DNA of 25,795 bases from MedAcidi-G1 sp002713545 (GTDB lineage Bacteria; Actinomycetota; Acidimicrobiia; Acidimicrobiales; MedAcidi-G1). A program made the position numbers and the translations under genes. Where the stretch lies: assembly GCA_964013895.1 (NCBI GenBank), contig CAXGYF010000025.1, positions 1 through 25,795 of the forward strand. Reading direction: 5' to 3'. Below are positions 24,386 through 25,795 of the stretch, piece by piece. Positions within the stretch are counted from its first letter, which is position 1, and each line of letters opens with the position of its first letter. Under the pieces are notes generated by a model, which was not told the DNA's origin, searched no databases, and was given only the letters and a program-made list of their open reading frames with translations.

Positions 24386-24420
24386 ACTTTTAAATGATAA
24401 TCTACATTATCTTTAAAACT
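24386..24420. other. dif-like recombination site upstream of the xer gene
   Basis: An imperfect 35-bp palindrome: left arm ACTTTTAAATGATAAT (24386-24401), centre CTAC (24402-24405), right arm ATTATCTTTAAAACT (24406-24420), with one mismatched pair and one extra base. It can be read as 11-6-11: arm TTAAATGATAA, spacer TCTACA, arm TTATCTTTAAA. On the minus strand the core ATAATGTAGATTAT differs from the E. coli dif core ATAATGTATATTAT at one position. The outer arms are AT-rich and differ. It lies between the Xer start codon and an upstream terminator-like hairpin. It could be a recombination core site or an operator for the recombinase. Confidence 0.6.
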
Positions 24421-24459
24421 TATAATGCGATGGTTAGCTATTTTTCGATCATAAGAGTT

Positions 24460-24496
24460 TTTGGGTGGATGAATGCCTAGCACTCACCCACCCAAA
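24460..24496 (-). terminator. Terminator-like hairpin after the substrate-binding protein gene
   Basis: TTTGGGTGG (24460-24468) pairs with CCACCCAAA (24488-24496). After one A-C mismatch the stem continues as TGA (24470-24472) with TCA (24484-24486) around an 11-nt loop. It begins 6 nt past the stop of the minus-strand binding-protein gene. No U-tract follows on that strand, so it is a non-canonical terminator of the kind often met in actinobacteria, or an mRNA 3'-end stabiliser. It insulates the xer-yqgE pair from the gene before it. Confidence 0.6.
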
Positions 24497-24502
24497 GTCA
24501 CG

Positions 24503-25795
24503 TTACGGAGTTCCGTCGAGTATCCCAGTCAACGGAACTAATGCACCCTGATCGCCTCCCGAGGCCGAATCAAAGACTGAAAGTCTGAAAGAATCGCTTG
24601 CGTCATATTTTCCGGGTGAAATTGAGTTATAAGGTTGCCCAGGAAGAACGAAGTCAGACATTGATTCAGCAGCAGCTAGGAATGAGTCATGAGTCAAATT
24701 CGGCCCTGCTGCTTCAGCAATCATGGTGAATAGGTGCAGCCACCTGCAGTAACTCATAATTGACCGGTACCACTCTTCTTCACCTTCGTCGAATTGGTCT
24801 GGACCTTCTATTACTAAGTCAGGATTAGCTTCTTTGAATGGAATCACACAATTAGTTTGCGTCAAAGGATCATCCCATATTTCTTGCTCAGTCAATCCTG
24901 TGAGTGAAACGGCGCCTTCTGCCATCTCTGGTGTGACGCTTTCGCTCAAGTTGGTGAATGTTTCTGAGTTCATCACATAAAGATCCATGTCAATATCATT
25001 GTTGGCGAGATTTCTTATACCGGCTCGTTCTCCTCCGACTAATACTGCGACATCAGCACCAGAAGCGAGAACATTTTGCACGAGCACATCCCACCTTGCA
25101 TCTTCAGCGGCGGTATCCCCTACAGGAACTTGAACCCCCACGTCGAGAACTACATTTGCGTCCATATCGCTTAGAAGGTCGCTAGCCAAGTTATATGGGC
25201 CATCATCTTCATTGCCTACGAGAGCTATATTTTTACCTGCCAATAATCCCTCTTGCTCTAAAAGTGAGAGGAATACCTTCATTTTGGTTTCCTTCATAGT
25301 CCCTGGTTCGATCCAAGGTGCAGTTGAAGCTGCCAGTCGTTCAGCAGTCTGACGACCACCTACCATGATCGTGTTCTGTGTTCCAGTAATACACGTATTA
25401 ATGTCTTCTACGGGTCCAAGGAATCCTCCCAGCACTGCAAAGGTTTCTATGTCGGCTGCAAGTTCAAGACAAACTGCTTCTGGGTCAATTCCGCCCAAGA
25501 TAGGTCCGATAGGGCTGTAATACTTGTATTCATCAACGATCAGATCTCTTCCTAATATGCCACCGTCATTATTAAGTTTCTCAACGAAAGTTTCCCATAC
25601 AAGTTGTTGGTCGCCCCATCCTTGCGGTGAGAGATTAGTTTCTACTAAAAATGCAAAGTCCAACATAGAGACTCCTACATGAATAGCGTCTTCTGTCACT
25701 CCCCTCCATGAAGCTGTTAGTGGTTCAGGTTTTGCACAGTCTGGGTTGCTGTCTGCGTCCCATACGCATGGGCTCATTGCACCAGACTCGAGGTC
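24503..25795 (-). CDS. ABC transporter substrate-binding protein, type-1 periplasmic fold (LivJ-like), 5' partial
   Basis: The extracytoplasmic ligand-binding protein of a branched-chain amino acid/amide-type ABC importer. The frame is open to the window end with no stop, so the N-terminus, including any lipoprotein signal, is missing; the Met at 25777 is probably internal. Visible PBP type-1 features are IHVGVSMLDFAFL (first strand), LNNDGGILGRDLIVDEYKY, the substrate-side segment AVLGGFLGP near the first hinge, NIALVGNEDDGPYNLASDLLSD (second lobe) and GADVAVLVGGERAGIRNL. CVWDADSNPDC, upstream of the core, shows a Cys pair. The ligand is unknown; candidates are amino acids, amides, urea or other small polar solutes. 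No permease or ATPase gene is in view. A terminator-like hairpin follows the stop. Confidence 0.88.
   Translation of the reverse strand, partial: DLESGAMSPCVWDADSNPDCAKPEPLTASWRGVTEDAIHVGVSMLDFAFLVETNLSPQGWGDQQLVWETFVEKLNNDGGILGRDLIVDEYKYYSPIGPILGGIDPEAVCLELAADIETFAVLGGFLGPVEDINTCITGTQNTIMVGGRQTAERLAASTAPWIEPGTMKETKMKVFLSLLEQEGLLAGKNIALVGNEDDGPYNLASDLLSDMDANVVLDVGVQVPVGDTAAEDARWDVLVQNVLASGADVAVLVGGERAGIRNLANNDIDMDLYVMNSETFTNLSESVTPEMAEGAVSLTGLTEQEIWDDPLTQTNCVIPFKEANPDLVIEGPDQFDEGEEEWYRSIMSYCRWLHLFTMIAEAAGPNLTHDSFLAAAESMSDFVLPGQPYNSISPGKYDASDSFRLSVFDSASGGDQGALVPLTGILDGTP

Noticed and set aside
25777..25795. Met at 25777 as the real start of the binding protein
   Set aside because: The frame is open through the window edge and no secretion signal follows this Met, as the family would require. 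The gene is cut by the window.

Overview
The window looks like chromosome of a low-GC (about 40% by eye), probably aquatic, actinobacterium. An Acidimicrobiia-like lineage is my best guess, but this is inference. The reasons are an AftD-type arabinofuranosyltransferase with discoidin modules, a glucosyl-3-phosphoglycerate synthase next to a DHPS-like gene (as in mycobacteria), several genes without a clear Shine-Dalgarno and at least one promoter placed for a leaderless mRNA, and tight gene packing. I see no rRNA, tRNA, IS element or CRISPR array. No gene-free stretch exceeds 140 bp.

Layout. (1) 1-7738, plus strand: a TrkH potassium channel subunit, then gltB and gltD, the two subunits of NADPH-glutamate synthase. 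(2) 7735-13825, minus strand: an apparent operon of a GT4 glycosyltransferase, a 1412-residue AftD-like GT-C enzyme and a small alpha/beta hydrolase. (3) 13892-16199: an MBOAT O-acyltransferase (plus) converging on gpgS (minus). With region 2 this forms an envelope-glycan and glucosylglycerate neighbourhood. (4) 16232-17849: a divergent dihydropteroate synthase-like gene (plus) converging on a FolB-FolK fusion (minus). (5) 17951-19500: a flavin split-barrel protein and an extended SDR, translationally coupled, behind a perfect 16-bp tandem repeat. (6) 19543-22784: a four-gene plus-strand operon. It holds a small membrane protein, a two-domain AhpD-like protein interrupted by an in-frame TGA, a DEDDh exonuclease and an L,D-transpeptidase-like lipoprotein. 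(7) 22788-25795, minus strand: YqgE/AlgH, a Xer-type tyrosine recombinase, and a type-1 periplasmic binding protein cut by the window edge.

Two observations stand out. First, the TGA at 20918-20920 sits exactly where the second Cys of the AhpD CxxC-x3-H motif belongs. It is followed 25 nt later by the apical G of a compact stem-loop that fits a bacterial SECIS. I therefore annotate one 479-residue selenoprotein at 19841-21280 with a CxxU motif; routine gene calling would split it in two. Second, directly upstream of the Xer recombinase lies a 35-bp imperfect palindrome with an 11-6-11 architecture and a core nearly identical to E. coli dif, making it a candidate dif/att site beside its own recombinase.

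Smaller curiosities are the loss of pABA/sulfonamide-loop residues in the DHPS-like protein, the apparent loss of the catalytic His in the L,D-transpeptidase, and the 16-bp tandem repeat.
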